This document shows, piece by piece, positions 11,901 through 22,700 of a DNA stretch of 64,000 bases (position 1 is its first letter; every line of letters begins with the position of its first letter). The stretch spans positions 11,123,710 through 11,187,709 of the forward strand of contig NC_061068.1 of the NCBI RefSeq assembly GCF_021917145.1. The letters are read 5' to 3'. The notes under the pieces are model-generated. The model was not told the DNA's origin. It did no database searches and saw only the letters and a program-made list of their open reading frames with translations. The DNA comes from Hypomesus transpacificus (lineage: Eukaryota > Chordata > Actinopteri > Osmeriformes > Osmeridae). The translations under genes and the position numbers were made by a program.

Positions 11901-13975
11901 TAGGCCTACTTTTTTTCGTGTCACAAACCTGCTATGGTCTTTTAAATGGAATTTAGACTATTGGATACGAGAGACAGAGCACGTAGACACATCCTTTCTT
12001 GAATGTGGAGCAAACGGTAAAGTTCCTTTCATTTATTTAGATAAAACCTCAGTCTGAGTAGGTGATCAATATAAACACATTACACATACTTAATCAGATC
12101 ATTGCATTCATTCATCACAGTATTGGCAAAAACCACATTCATTTGTGCACGTACAGGGCAATTTTTTACATGGCAAGGACTATTAATTCAATACTGTCTG
12201 CTCATATACTATGCACTGAGCTCATACAAAACAGTGTACAAAACAAGACCAACAGACTTACCTGGTCTGTGTTGTCCTTGGTTGTTTGTTTGGACTGAGG
12301 CTCAGTGCCCTGGGGACTGTCTTTGGGCGAGTGGGCCTGGGCCAGGGCCTGGGCATGGACGTTCACTCCAGGGTCTTGCTCTCTGTCCAGCAGAGAAGCC
12401 CTCTCCACCAGCAGGTAGGCCACCTGCTCACTGGGGCTGCTGGGCATCACCTCCGTCAGGCCCACCTGGTACAGCATCTCAGCCACCTCGTTCATCTGGG
12501 CGTCTGCAACCAGAAACGCGAAGGACATCCATGTGGGACATGGCTATGAGACGGATCTGAGAGACAGAATCGGGCCCAATGTAGCTTGTGTTCGTTGTCC
12601 TAGACTGGCTGGCTGGAGGCAGGTGTGTTCGTGGCTGTACCTTGCTGAAGGGTCAGTTTCTCTAGCTGGCTCCTCAGCTGCTCGTTCTCCTTCTCCAGCT
12701 CCTGAGCCAGACCGTCCCTCTGCTCTGACAGACAGCGGATGTGGTCCAGGTACCTCTGCACCTGAGAAGGACACAAACATATGTTCTCTCTATCACCAGA
12801 CCGGGTCTAACACACACATGCTTTTGGAACTAATTTGAAGAAAGACACATTACGCACGCTCACACTGGCAATCATCAACATCTAGTCCTATCCCAGGTGT
12901 GTACCTCTGAGTGGAGGCGGGCTCACCTCAGCTATCTCCGCAGTGTGTCGTGAGCGGAGGGTGTCAAGATCATGGGTCACGGTGAGCAGGCGTCCCTGTT
13001 TCTGCTGAAACTCTCGCCATAGGAAGCACAGTTGTTCTGTCACCGGTGCTGTGGGACTCAGTCCCTCCTCTTGCAACCAGCAAACTACATCTCCTAGCTC
13101 CTCCTGCTCCTGCTTTGGAAGGCAAGACTTCACATTGGATTACACAATACAGCAAACACTAAAATAAAATAAATTCCCTTCATATATGTTCCCTTCTTCA
13201 TACATATATGGCAGGTAGTATCACCTTTGAGGGATAGGCATAATGTTTCTCCTCCCATTTTCTAACCTAAGCCTTTCTCTAGCCTATATTACAGAAGAGA
13301 CACATTTTTTTAAATTAAATGATTGAAAAATATAGATTTAAATGGAGAGAACGATAAAAACTTGGACCAACTGTCTCCTCAACCATGCAGTTTATTGCAG
13401 TGTTCCGTTGATTTCTGATTACGCCTACACATAACGCTACAAGATTCATAGTTGAGAATAAAAAACACTTAAATATAAAAATTTAAATTATCTCCTATTG
13501 GGTCCTTTCAAATGTGTTAATTAGATTATATGAACAAAGACTGTTACATCCAGAATAAAGTGTTTACTTGCGTAATGCCAGGATTTTCGAAAACAACAGT
13601 TTCTCGTAGTGGCTTAAGTTTAGCAGACAGCCGCTGGGTCTGTCTGGATTGGTTGTAATGTGCAGCTGTTTTAAATGACACCCACGTTTAGGAAAACGTA
13701 GACTAATTTTTAGTCTGAAATTTTAAATAATAATTTAATTTAAAAATAGGAAACGTTATCTACATTCTGAAATGATTATCCTATAAACTGTACATGAACA
13801 CTGACTTGCAAAAATATAGGCACACGCCGAACGGTCGAAGTTTAGAGTTGTACATTTAGTTTGCGAAAGTTTACGAAACAGCACGAATTTCTCAGGCACA
13901 ATCGTGTACAAATACCTACTTCGAAAGTTAAAAAAAAAATCGCTACTAATCGAGCCTTACCCTTTGCTGTTCCAT
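5939..13975 (-). CDS. ccdc30: Coiled-coil domain protein, CCDC30-like, complete, 16 coding exons
   Basis: Coding exons in transcript order (high to low): 13975-13961, 13109-12927, 12761-12641, 12503-12262, 11057-10898, 10771-10700, 10551-10436, 9834-9770, 9624-9312, 8638-8540, 7925-7825, 7402-7261, 7068-6932, 6810-6693, 6368-6316, 6155-5939. All joins keep the frame, giving 717 aa. The product is mostly heptad-rich coiled coil, for example LEKENEQLRSQLEKL, the 104-residue exon 9 with LEEEYEELKSKREEVKNE, and VDFLEDENRRFQKTTLQMSN near the C-terminus. A conserved-looking patch SPSEQVAYLLVERASLL lies in exon 4, and the C-terminus ends STDSGEV. Identity rests on this layout and on linkage to ppcs and foxj3, as in human 1p34.2; other coiled-coil families are possible. 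The molecular role is not established. The first exon gives only MEQQR. The exon 2 acceptor is a tandem CAG choice (13112 or 13109), and the exon 10 acceptor is weak. Intron 4 (11058-12261 in reverse) holds nothing recognisable. Confidence 0.8.
6400..6647. repeat. Interspersed repeat, copy 1 (ccdc30 intron)
   Basis: Begins with the fish tail motif (TTTAGCAGACTCTTTTATCC, then AAAGCGACTTCCAAGAG) and continues for about 200 bp to ACCTGTAGAAAA. A second, closely similar copy lies at 22591-22817 in a fam83 intron. It shares only the first ~60 bp with the tRNA-headed SINEs of this window, so it is a different family or a chimera. Confidence 0.7.
7520..7713 (-). mobile_element. tRNA-derived SINE, near full length
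   Basis: Read on the minus strand it begins GGGAGTCAGGTGGCTGAGCG, with an A-box-like TGGCTGAGCGGT and a B-box-like AGTTCGATTC. It ends with the tail CGCTCTGGATAAGAGCGTCT then GCTAAATGACTAAATGTAAA. The tRNA-like head plus this tail defines a fish SINE family; I do not assign a Repbase name. Further copies are at 47163-47360 and 49078-49266, with tail-only pieces elsewhere. It lies in an intron of ccdc30. Confidence 0.85.
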
Positions 13976-16662
13976 TTGATTTGAGCAAATGTAATCCTTC
14001 TGTGAGAACTACAAGACCGTTATCCGCATCAAATTGGTCCAAAATAACCCGACATCAATATTAAAAGCCAGCCATCTGTGTATCGGACTCATATTTTAAC
14101 ACTCACTGTCGTTACACGAGATAACAATCCCTTGGCATTCCATAGCCTTCCATGGCCTGTTTGCAACACTAAAACAAAAGGCTTAAACATGAGGACCATC
14201 TACAGCTGAATACATCTAGGGGGTTGACCTGTTGGCCCACTTTCCAAAAAAGGCAAACTTCCTTGCGATGGGCTGCTTCCTTACACATGCACGACCATTA
14301 CTGGTTAGAAACGCAGATTGCATCAAATATGATTACATTAAATCTCCAAAGATTACAGCACAGATTTCATCAGTTGCCTCTACTTTTGACTGGGTGTTAG
14401 TTACATTCATACTGTTCCCTACAAAAACATGAAGTGGCATAATAATAATGTACAACATACTGTAGTAGGCCTTTCCAATAAACACAGAGGACTGTTCAGT
14501 CTCTCCAAACATTCAATTTGATGCCAAATTGAACTATTCACTTAAGATTAATAATTTCTGTTGCTTAGGTAAGGTATGTGTCTACCCATCGATGTCTTCT
14601 GGGTGGTCTGGGTTCTCCTGTTTAGTATTGAGTGCTCTAATGGGCACTAATTACCTCTTTTGTTACCCCTTACTAGATTAGACTCATTAACTGAAGAACA
14701 AATGTCAACAAAATCGTTGAACACAAGCTCTTTATACGATTCAATGAAAATGGTTCAGCTGAAGGTCGAAAATAACTTTTTATGAATGTCAAGAGTTTCT
14801 ATGAATACATGTTTTCAGTGGTCTACCACAACTATGATATATGTTAGCTCAAGGCTTTCATGCTTTACAGATGAACCTATTAGACATAAATTCACTGTGT
14901 TAATTTATTTATTACAGATTTGAGCAGAATAAATAGGCTTTTAATGTTAATTTAATCTTCCACTGGTCGTGGTCTAGTGGTCAGTTGTAGTACTGCTGAT
15001 TGTGGGGGAGGGCAGATGCAGGCAAAAGGAAATGGGCGGTAAGAACACCCCTCTTTATCCCATTCTACATTCCTCCCGATGCCTCTCTCTATGTTTTTGG
15101 ATAGGGAGTGTGAGAGAGAGGAAGAAGAGAAAAGCAACTGGGAGAAAAGCAGGGGACCAGCGAAGAAAACAGAGACGGTTCCTGTCAGATCACTTGGCCA
15201 CATGAGAGCAAAAATCCTTTAAAGGTAAGTCTCTAAAACATGACTTGTAGGAGGTTCAGATGACAAGGAATTAATTATGTTAGGCGTTTGTTTAAACACA
15301 TGAAACCCAGACTCAAGGTTATAATGTAACCCTGACAGATCTTTGAAATCTTGTGTCATTACAAAAACATATTTATGACTGGTAATCGGATTCCAATGTT
15401 GTCAAAGTTTACTTTGTTTTTGTTTACTTTATGAAGCCTATCCTAAGAATACCAGGAATATTATTGTTATTATCACATTCTCAATGACTTCTCTGCATGC
15501 ATGACTCTGGCCAGTGCCTGATACTGGCTTCATAACATCATAACAGATGTAAACCACAACCATACCACTGTGAATTGTCACTTTTTATGAAAAAGGAAAA
15601 CTTTGTAATTGTGCAATGGATAGGTTTGTTACTAAACATTAGGAGACAGGAGAGCAGTTCTCCATCCTGCATGTTCTCTTTTAATGTATTTACTTTCAAG
15701 AGAACTTACAGTCGAAATAAGTGGGGTTACAATAACCATACAAACATAGAAAACTGTATATTTTCTGTTCTTACATAAATGTCGGTTTCTTTGTTATCTC
15801 ATTCCATATCCCACATCTCATTCCATATCCCACAGCTTGGAAAGCTCACTAGAAACCATCGAGTTGGACCAGAGACAGAGAACTTCAGAGAGCTGTCTTC
15901 TGGACAGTATTGCAAAAGTATCACAAACCTGGTCTGTATTTCCAGATGGATTTGTTTAAATCTAACTTTAAAGTCTCAGGACAGCCTACAGTCAATCGTT
16001 TTTTGTGTTTGTCACAATTTTATAAAAATTGCTTCATTACAAAACGTTCGTAATTGGACATGCAACTGACTGAAACTTGTATAGTAATTGCTGTCAATTT
16101 GTATTTGATGAATTTCAAAGCACATACGCAATTCGAAACAATTTAGAATATTTAAGAGAATCAAAGCATTCCTGAACATGGTCTTTTGATTCATTGAATA
16201 AGTTAGCCAAAATCCCTTTCAAAACGGACATATAGCTTCATCACATGAAACCCATCACAAGTAGTCCCACACAAGCTCACAGGAGGCCACCTCCCATGTT
16301 TCTGTGACTGCTACATGAAGCGAAAACAATCAGTAGATTTAGCTCAGAGACAAGCAACTTGTTTACAGACGAAACGGGGTGCAGGGAGTCTGATGCGCTC
16401 TTCTGATCTCGGTCAAGACATGAAGATAGATGGGCTGGAATTCCCCTGGCCGTTCTCATGATGCCCCCTGTGAGAGGGAGCAGGGGAAGGAGGATAAGAG
16501 GGGTCAGGAATCACTGGCAGCAAAGCCAAGACTTTGAGCAAGCGTGTCTTTTAGAGGGGGGGTCACCAACTCGCCATTTGAACACTACAGAAAATATTCT
16601 CACCTCTTGTATTTGTGGGAGCCGGTCTCCCAAGCTCCCACGTAACTTTGTTCTTGGTGCAG
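13976..16662. other. Intergenic region between ccdc30 (5' end) and emp3
   Basis: Mostly AT-rich sequence with no supportable coding exon. The right side of the ccdc30 start should hold its promoter, giving a head-to-head arrangement with emp3. A purine-rich stretch with a strong splice donor near 15224 is the only candidate transcribed piece (separate entry). Confidence 0.45.
15085..15224 (+). other. Possible non-coding 5' exon of emp3
   Basis: A purine-rich stretch ends in a good donor (AAAG|GTAAGT at 15224/15225). The next plus-strand acceptor linked to a start codon is GGTGCAG at 16656-16662, 22 bases before the emp3 ATG. This would make a 5' UTR exon with an intron of about 1.4 kb. The left edge is arbitrary. 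The evidence is the splice signals alone. Confidence 0.3.
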
Positions 16663-16684
16663 GAGCTCCTCCTCACCTGCAGCC

Positions 16685-17845
16685 ATGGTCCTCCTGCTTG
16701 TGTCTGTCACTGTGCTGCACCTGGTCACCCTGGCTATGCTCTTCACTGCCATTCTGGAGAAGGTGAGACAGACAGGCTACTGCTAGTCTGACAGAAACAG
16801 AATGGACTCTCTGTACCACAGCTCTCCCTATCTTGGTTGGAATGTGCTCTCATCTTTATAGACTTAGAACCAAAGGGTTGGAATGAGATTGGTTTCTGTC
16901 TTAGGGGGACTTGCTTGAGCTTCATCTATTGGGATGAGGAATGACAGAATGAAAGAATCCATTCCTCCAAATCTGTTTAATATATCAACATAGGACCAGC
17001 CCTAAATAATGTGATCTAATCTTACCAGAATCCAGATCTCTGAGAACAAAGACATGTTCTGTCTGTCTGTGTCTCTGTCTCTGTCTTTCCCTCTTTCACA
17101 AACTCTCTCTCTCCTCTCTTTCTTTTTCTCTCGCTCTCGCTATCTCTCTTTCTCTCTCTTAAGTCATGGTGGGTTTTAGCTGATACTGAAATCACAGACC
17201 TGTGGTACAACTGCTATCATGACAATTCAACAGGAAACTGGTTGTGTGCTGCCAACAGCGAAAATGGTATGAATGTCGGCATCCACGTATTGATGTGGAT
17301 CAAACTTGACTAATCATATTACATTCAATAAACTAAATACTCCCAGTGTGTGTGGGGGTGGTCTTTGTGTCCTCACCTGCCTGGCCTGCTCCCCCAGACT
17401 GGTTGCAGTCTGTCCAGGCCCTGATGGTCCTGACCGTGGTCTTCTCTTCCGTCTCCTTCCTGGTGTTCCTGGGACAGCTCTTCACCATGTCCACTGGAGG
17501 TCTCTTCTACTTCACTGGGCTCTGCCAGATCTGTGCAGGTAGTCACCTCCAGCTGAGCTCTTCATCTTACCAGGAACACACGCTTTTATTCAGCTGCGTT
17601 GATTTAGGTAAAATGGTGGTGATTTAACAGGAGTTAAGTTCTTCTTTGCTTTTGTTTTTGGCTTCTCAGGGTTGACAGACTTTGCTGCCTGTCTCATCTT
17701 CACGTTCCACCGCAAGGAGGTCCTGGATGAGGCCCGGGAGTCCAGCACCTCTCACTTTGGTTACTGCTTCATCCTGGCCTGGCTCTCCATGCCCCTGCTG
17801 GTTGTTAGCGGTGTTCTGTACGTCCACCTGCGCAAGAAGCAGTGA
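16685..17845 (+). CDS. emp3: Epithelial membrane protein 3-like (PMP22/EMP/claudin superfamily), complete, 4 coding exons
   Basis: Small tetraspan membrane protein. Exons 16685-16762, 17164-17266, 17398-17538, 17670-17845 join in phase to 165 aa, the normal EMP length. Four hydrophobic segments are visible: VLLLVSVTVLHLVTLAMLF (about 2-20), the region from LMVLTVVFSSVSFLVFL, the GLCQICAG...CLIFTF segment, and FILAWLSMPLLVVSGVLYV near the C-terminus. The first extracellular loop carries the family signature LWYNC...WLC and a potential N-glycosylation site (NST). The ending HLRKKQ resembles the EMP3 C-terminus. Against EMP1, EMP2 and PMP22, the phrases WLQSVQALMVL and SFGYCF-like HFGYCFILAW fit EMP3 best from memory. 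Family knowledge: these proteins affect cell adhesion, membrane trafficking and growth. The ATG is in good context (AGCCATGG). Confidence 0.85.
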
Positions 17846-19738
17846 AAGAATGAAGGAGGAGGAAATAAAGAGGGAAAAGGAGGATGGAATGAAGGAACCG
17901 AGAACAAATGATCATGTTTCCATCGTCGTTTGAACTTAATTATTTACTGTATCTGTAATGAGGAACAACCGAGTGGAAATGGATGGTAGTAAAATTATTT
18001 GTCCAGATGGAATACAACATTTTTGGATGTATGTTTTCTACTTCCCACTTCATATTGTACTGTAAAACACATTCTTTCACTCACAACTATCGCTTTCTTA
18101 AAATTTGACATCCTGTTATGTAACAGGTGAAAGTGATGCCATAAAAACATCCTCCCTCAAGATACAAAAAATGCTTCAGGGAATCACTTCTGCATGTAAC
18201 AAATGTTTGTGTTGAAGCCACTGAGGCAGATCACATTGCCCATTAAACTCAGCAGGGTGTGCCGCTATGTTGCTTTCAAGAGACACTCCCGTTACGGGAG
18301 TCATTGTGAGTCAAGAATAGTTTTGTCCTAAAAATGCCTTCCAAGCATAACTCACTCTAAAATCAAAATGTATATGATCAAGTCACACTATCCTCATTTG
18401 ATATTTAACAAGTTACTCCATACCATCTTACATAACAAGACACACCACATGAATCTATGAATATATCACTGCAACTGTGCATGAGGTAATTCTGGGGAAT
18501 GATGGTTGATAGACAGGAAACTTCTAGAATCTCTACTCTACACCCTGAAGTGAGCCCTCCACAGCCATAGGCAATGGCTCTCAGAGAGGTGTTTAAATCT
18601 TTGCTGGAGGAGTGGACAGGGGGAGATTGACATATCAGGGAGAAAGACACAGGTTAAGAACAGCCACTCATGGTCTGGGGAGAGGCTGTCAATGGGTCAC
18701 AGCAGGGTTGTACTGGGACAGGAAGCACTTATCAGCCAGCCAGTCAGCTTCCTACTCCACTGCTGCGGCTGGCAGATCAGGCCAGACCGGTCGGAGCAGA
18801 GCAGTCTCAGGAGTCAGAGGAGGAGAGCCCTTTCATAGCCAGATAATGGGCACGGTGAAGACAGAAATGTTACACTGGGGAACGCCTTGAACGCATCACA
18901 ATACGCAGAGGCTGAATGGCTCTGGTGACCACAGAGTCCTGGACGCATTCAGCTCTGACGGACTGACAGGACCTGTCAGCAGCAGAGCTCTCTGAACCAG
19001 AAATCAAAATGAAGAAAAGAGGAGGGTAAAGAGGAGGGCATTGGTAAAAAAAAAAAGGGAGGGGAAAGGCGAGAGATGTTTTCACTCAAAGGTGAAACTA
19101 TCTGCCACATACAAGAGTATGAAGTCTGACAGCTGAGGTGAGTTGTATTTTTCTTTCATGTAGTCTCTGTCTACTACAGTCAAATAGTTTTGTAAAAAGC
19201 GGTAAAGAGACTATTCTAAAGCTCTTAACTCAGCTATTTGTGGGCTTATGTCAACATGGGACTTGAAACTTGTTTGAGAAAGGCTGGGAACTCTGAAAGT
19301 AATTCGGCACCATGAATACTGTTTATTTCACAGACGGACTAAACCGCAAACTGAAAATGAATCAATCTGATGGATCTAGACCCTGTATTTCCATGAGATC
19401 CAAGGCAAAGAACAGCTTGATGTTTGACTGGATATCTCTCAATTGAACACATTCGGAATTTACTGATGGAACCTTTGACAGCCGCCACAGATGACAGAAC
19501 ACCAGTGTAAATGTTTTCATGAAGTGGCAAACGGCTGTGTGGTCTACATGCAACTGGTAGGTGGGTGGTGGAACTTCCCCTGAGCTCAATAGAGAAGACT
19601 TGCCAGGGGCATCCAGCCCGCCAACCAGCCAGAAAAACAGCTAGACGGTCAACTTCTCATTCAACCAAACGGACTGGAAGTCAGTCAGACAGACAGACAG
19701 ACAGACGTCTGGACAGACAGACTTCTTAAGCTCCAGCC
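17846..19738. other. emp3 3' UTR and fam83 5' flank
   Basis: No coding exon can be supported. An AATAAA sits only 19 bases after the emp3 stop (17864-17869), probably too close to be the main poly(A) signal. A purine-rich tract and an (AGAC)n run at 19684-19706 precede the fam83 start codon and are probably in its 5' UTR. Confidence 0.45.
19684..19706. repeat. (AGAC)n microsatellite
   Basis: About six tandem CAGA/AGAC tetranucleotides ending about 33 bases upstream of the fam83 start codon. Confidence 0.85.
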
Positions 19739-22700
19739 ATGTCTAACTCCCATGAGCAGAGTTTGAATGAAAATGTGGTGTTCCTGCCCATGTCTGAGTC
19801 CAGTCCAGAGTTTCTCCACTGTGAGCAGGAGCGATACGCCCTGGAGACCCTGCTGAGCTCGGGGCCTGCAGCCTTCTACACCAGGCTGGGCCAGGAGAGT
19901 CTGGCCCCCTTCCTCTCCCCAGAGGAGGTTAATCAGATCAGCGGCTGGGCCAAGAACTACCACATCAGCCAGATACAGCTGGAGAACGGGGAGGAGAAGG
20001 AGGACGAGGAGGAAGGGGAGGAGGGCTCGGGGCTCCAGGGCTTTTCTGGCTGCTACTTCCCCACCCACTCTGACACCCCGGCCCCCTGTCTGGTGTTGGG
20101 CTGGCCCGAGAGGATGTCCTGGGTGGGAGTGGATAGTGCCACAGTCCACACCAACCCCCCGGCCGAGGGCCAGCCCAACATCAGGGAGGTCATCAGGAGG
20201 CTGCTGCAAGGAGCCACCAAGGTACGGCTGAATCCAGACAAGAGAAGTGACTGTGTTGTTTGCTGTCTTTGGATGACCTTGTTGTTCTGTTTGATTTAGT
20301 TTGTAAGGAACGATAATGGTTTACAAATATGATTGTACTTGTTCAGGGTGAAATGATCCTCTTTCTGTCCGTCATGTTTAAATTCTGAAGCTGTTCGCTC
20401 CTCAGGTGATTGCCATAGTGACAGACAGACTGTCAGACAATGCTGTGATTGGTGACTTGCACTGCCAGGCCTCTCGGGGAGTTCCGGTTTACCTCATCCT
20501 GAACCAGAGGTCCATCCAGGAGAACTTCTCACCCCACAGGCTGACAAATCCCGTGAGGATCCATGTCATCAGCCTACTGTCTAATAGTCTGTTTATTACA
20601 TACAATTGGATGGGCAAAGTGATTGTCATGCTGTATGTTGATTGTAGACCGCAAGGACACATAGTGCTGAGAGCTTTTTATAATATGCATTGGCCATGTC
20701 ATTCTTCAAGGAAATACAAAGTGTCTTCAAGAGACACACCTAGACGGACATATGTATCAGTCGGCAAGAATAGTTTGAGCATGCTACCATGGTTAGGAAT
20801 GTGACCAGAATGAAGCAACACTTTTAACATGGTAGCTGAACAGGTTGTTCAACATTCAATGTGATATTTGTGTACGTGTGTGTGTGTGTGTTTGTGTGAG
20901 AGGCAGATATAGAAAGAGAGACAACAGATTTGTGGTTGAAATCGAACAATGAATCTTCACATCAAAGAAAGGACAGAGTTTCACCCTCCATTCCCTGTGT
21001 AGAACATCCAGGTGCGCGTGCTGGGAGGAAAGACCTACTGCACGCGGGAGGGGAAGATGGTGGTGGGGGAGATGAAAAACAACTTCCTCCTGGTGGATCT
21101 GGAGACGGTGGTACAAGGAAGCTATAGGTAAAGGACACCAATCGGTCCATCAGGGAGATCTGTGTGCTACACATTCCTGATCCCAGATCAGAGGGCTGGA
21201 TTGGAGCCCCAATGTTATTTAATCCTGTCGAGCGGAGAGACGATTCCTAGCTAGTATTCGTACTAGACGAATCGACGATCCATAGGATATACTACACTTA
21301 GAAACAACGTGTCTGCCATCCATCAAACAAAATCCCAGAATTGGTTTTTAATTCCATTCAAACATCCTATCTGTGTCTCTGTATCTGTGGCCTCTAGTCT
21401 GACCTGGAGTGACGCCCACCTGCATCGTCAGCTGGTGACTGTTCTGAGTGGTCAAGTGGTTGAGTCCTTTGACCAGGAGTTCCGGATCCTCTTCGCTGCC
21501 TCTCTCCCCATCCCAGACAGCTGGAAGGTTGCCAAGCACCCCATGGACGTTACATTCCACTCAGGTGACACGGATGAAAGCAGCTGCGGTCCACACAGTG
21601 TAGTTATGACAAGTCTTTGGGCTTTTAATGATCACTAAATATATCCTATGAGACTGCTTGACTGTCACAACATATTGGTTAGACAGAGAAGTAACAATAG
21701 ACCTCTCTTCCTCCTCACCACTCAGAGAGGTCTGATCTGGGCCAGTCAAGCCACGTCCCCATGGAGCCCCTCTCAACCCCCGAACCCAGCCTGCCCACAA
21801 CCTCCCCACTGGACTGGGAGGCCATGGGGGTCATTCAGAGACACATGCGCGAATCCCGTGTCAATCTGCACGGTCCGTCCATGACCGCAGAGGAACCACT
21901 GCTGTTCAGTCCACATGAGAGAAAGACGTTGTTAGTGCAAGAGTCTAATCGCCACGAAACAACATTTCTGGAGGAGGAGAGGTATGTAGAACGACGGGAA
22001 GCTTCATAAAACTAATGTTCTATACCTTCAGAGGTAGAGAGGTCACGCCAGTAGGTGTTTCAGTTCTTTTGTCAAGGATAAGGTAAAGATTGACTCAATG
22101 AAACTAGTGCAAACTTTATGCTGAAAAAGTAGGACAAAAACTCTCTGCCTTATCACTCTCATGGGTTGAATAGTTGAATCCCATGAGACAGAATCAGTTT
22201 CTGTGTATTGTGCATTGGAATGCAAACATACTCCAATTCTCCTTCTTCCTATGTTCTAGAACATGTTTCAATCCCAACTTTGGGAAGAGGAATCAACAAG
22301 ACAATCTGCAAAGTTTAAAGTTAGTATGTCAGAAGCACATGTTATTTTATTTCATCACGTAAGCGTTTACAACATTCTGAACTGTAGAATGAGTTGCTCC
22401 TCTCTCCACCATATCGTTTGTGGTAACTGCTTCTGGTGTCTGCTTATCTGACAGGAACACCAGGCGCTCTGAGACAGACTTTCAGACCTTCACTAAGAAG
22501 GAGTTCCAACACAGGTAAATGGACACTATAAATGACAATGATCATACCGCTGTGGTCACATTTAACTTTAAATGTACTTTACATTAACATTTACATTTAT
22601 TCATTTAGCAGACGCTTTTATCCAAAGCGACTTCCAAGAGAAAGCTTCACAAAGTTCATAGGTCACTGATAATAACAACGAGATAGCCCCAAAACAAGCA

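Noticed and set aside
19685-20209. Minus-strand 174-codon open frame
   Set aside because: Antisense shadow of fam83 exon 1.
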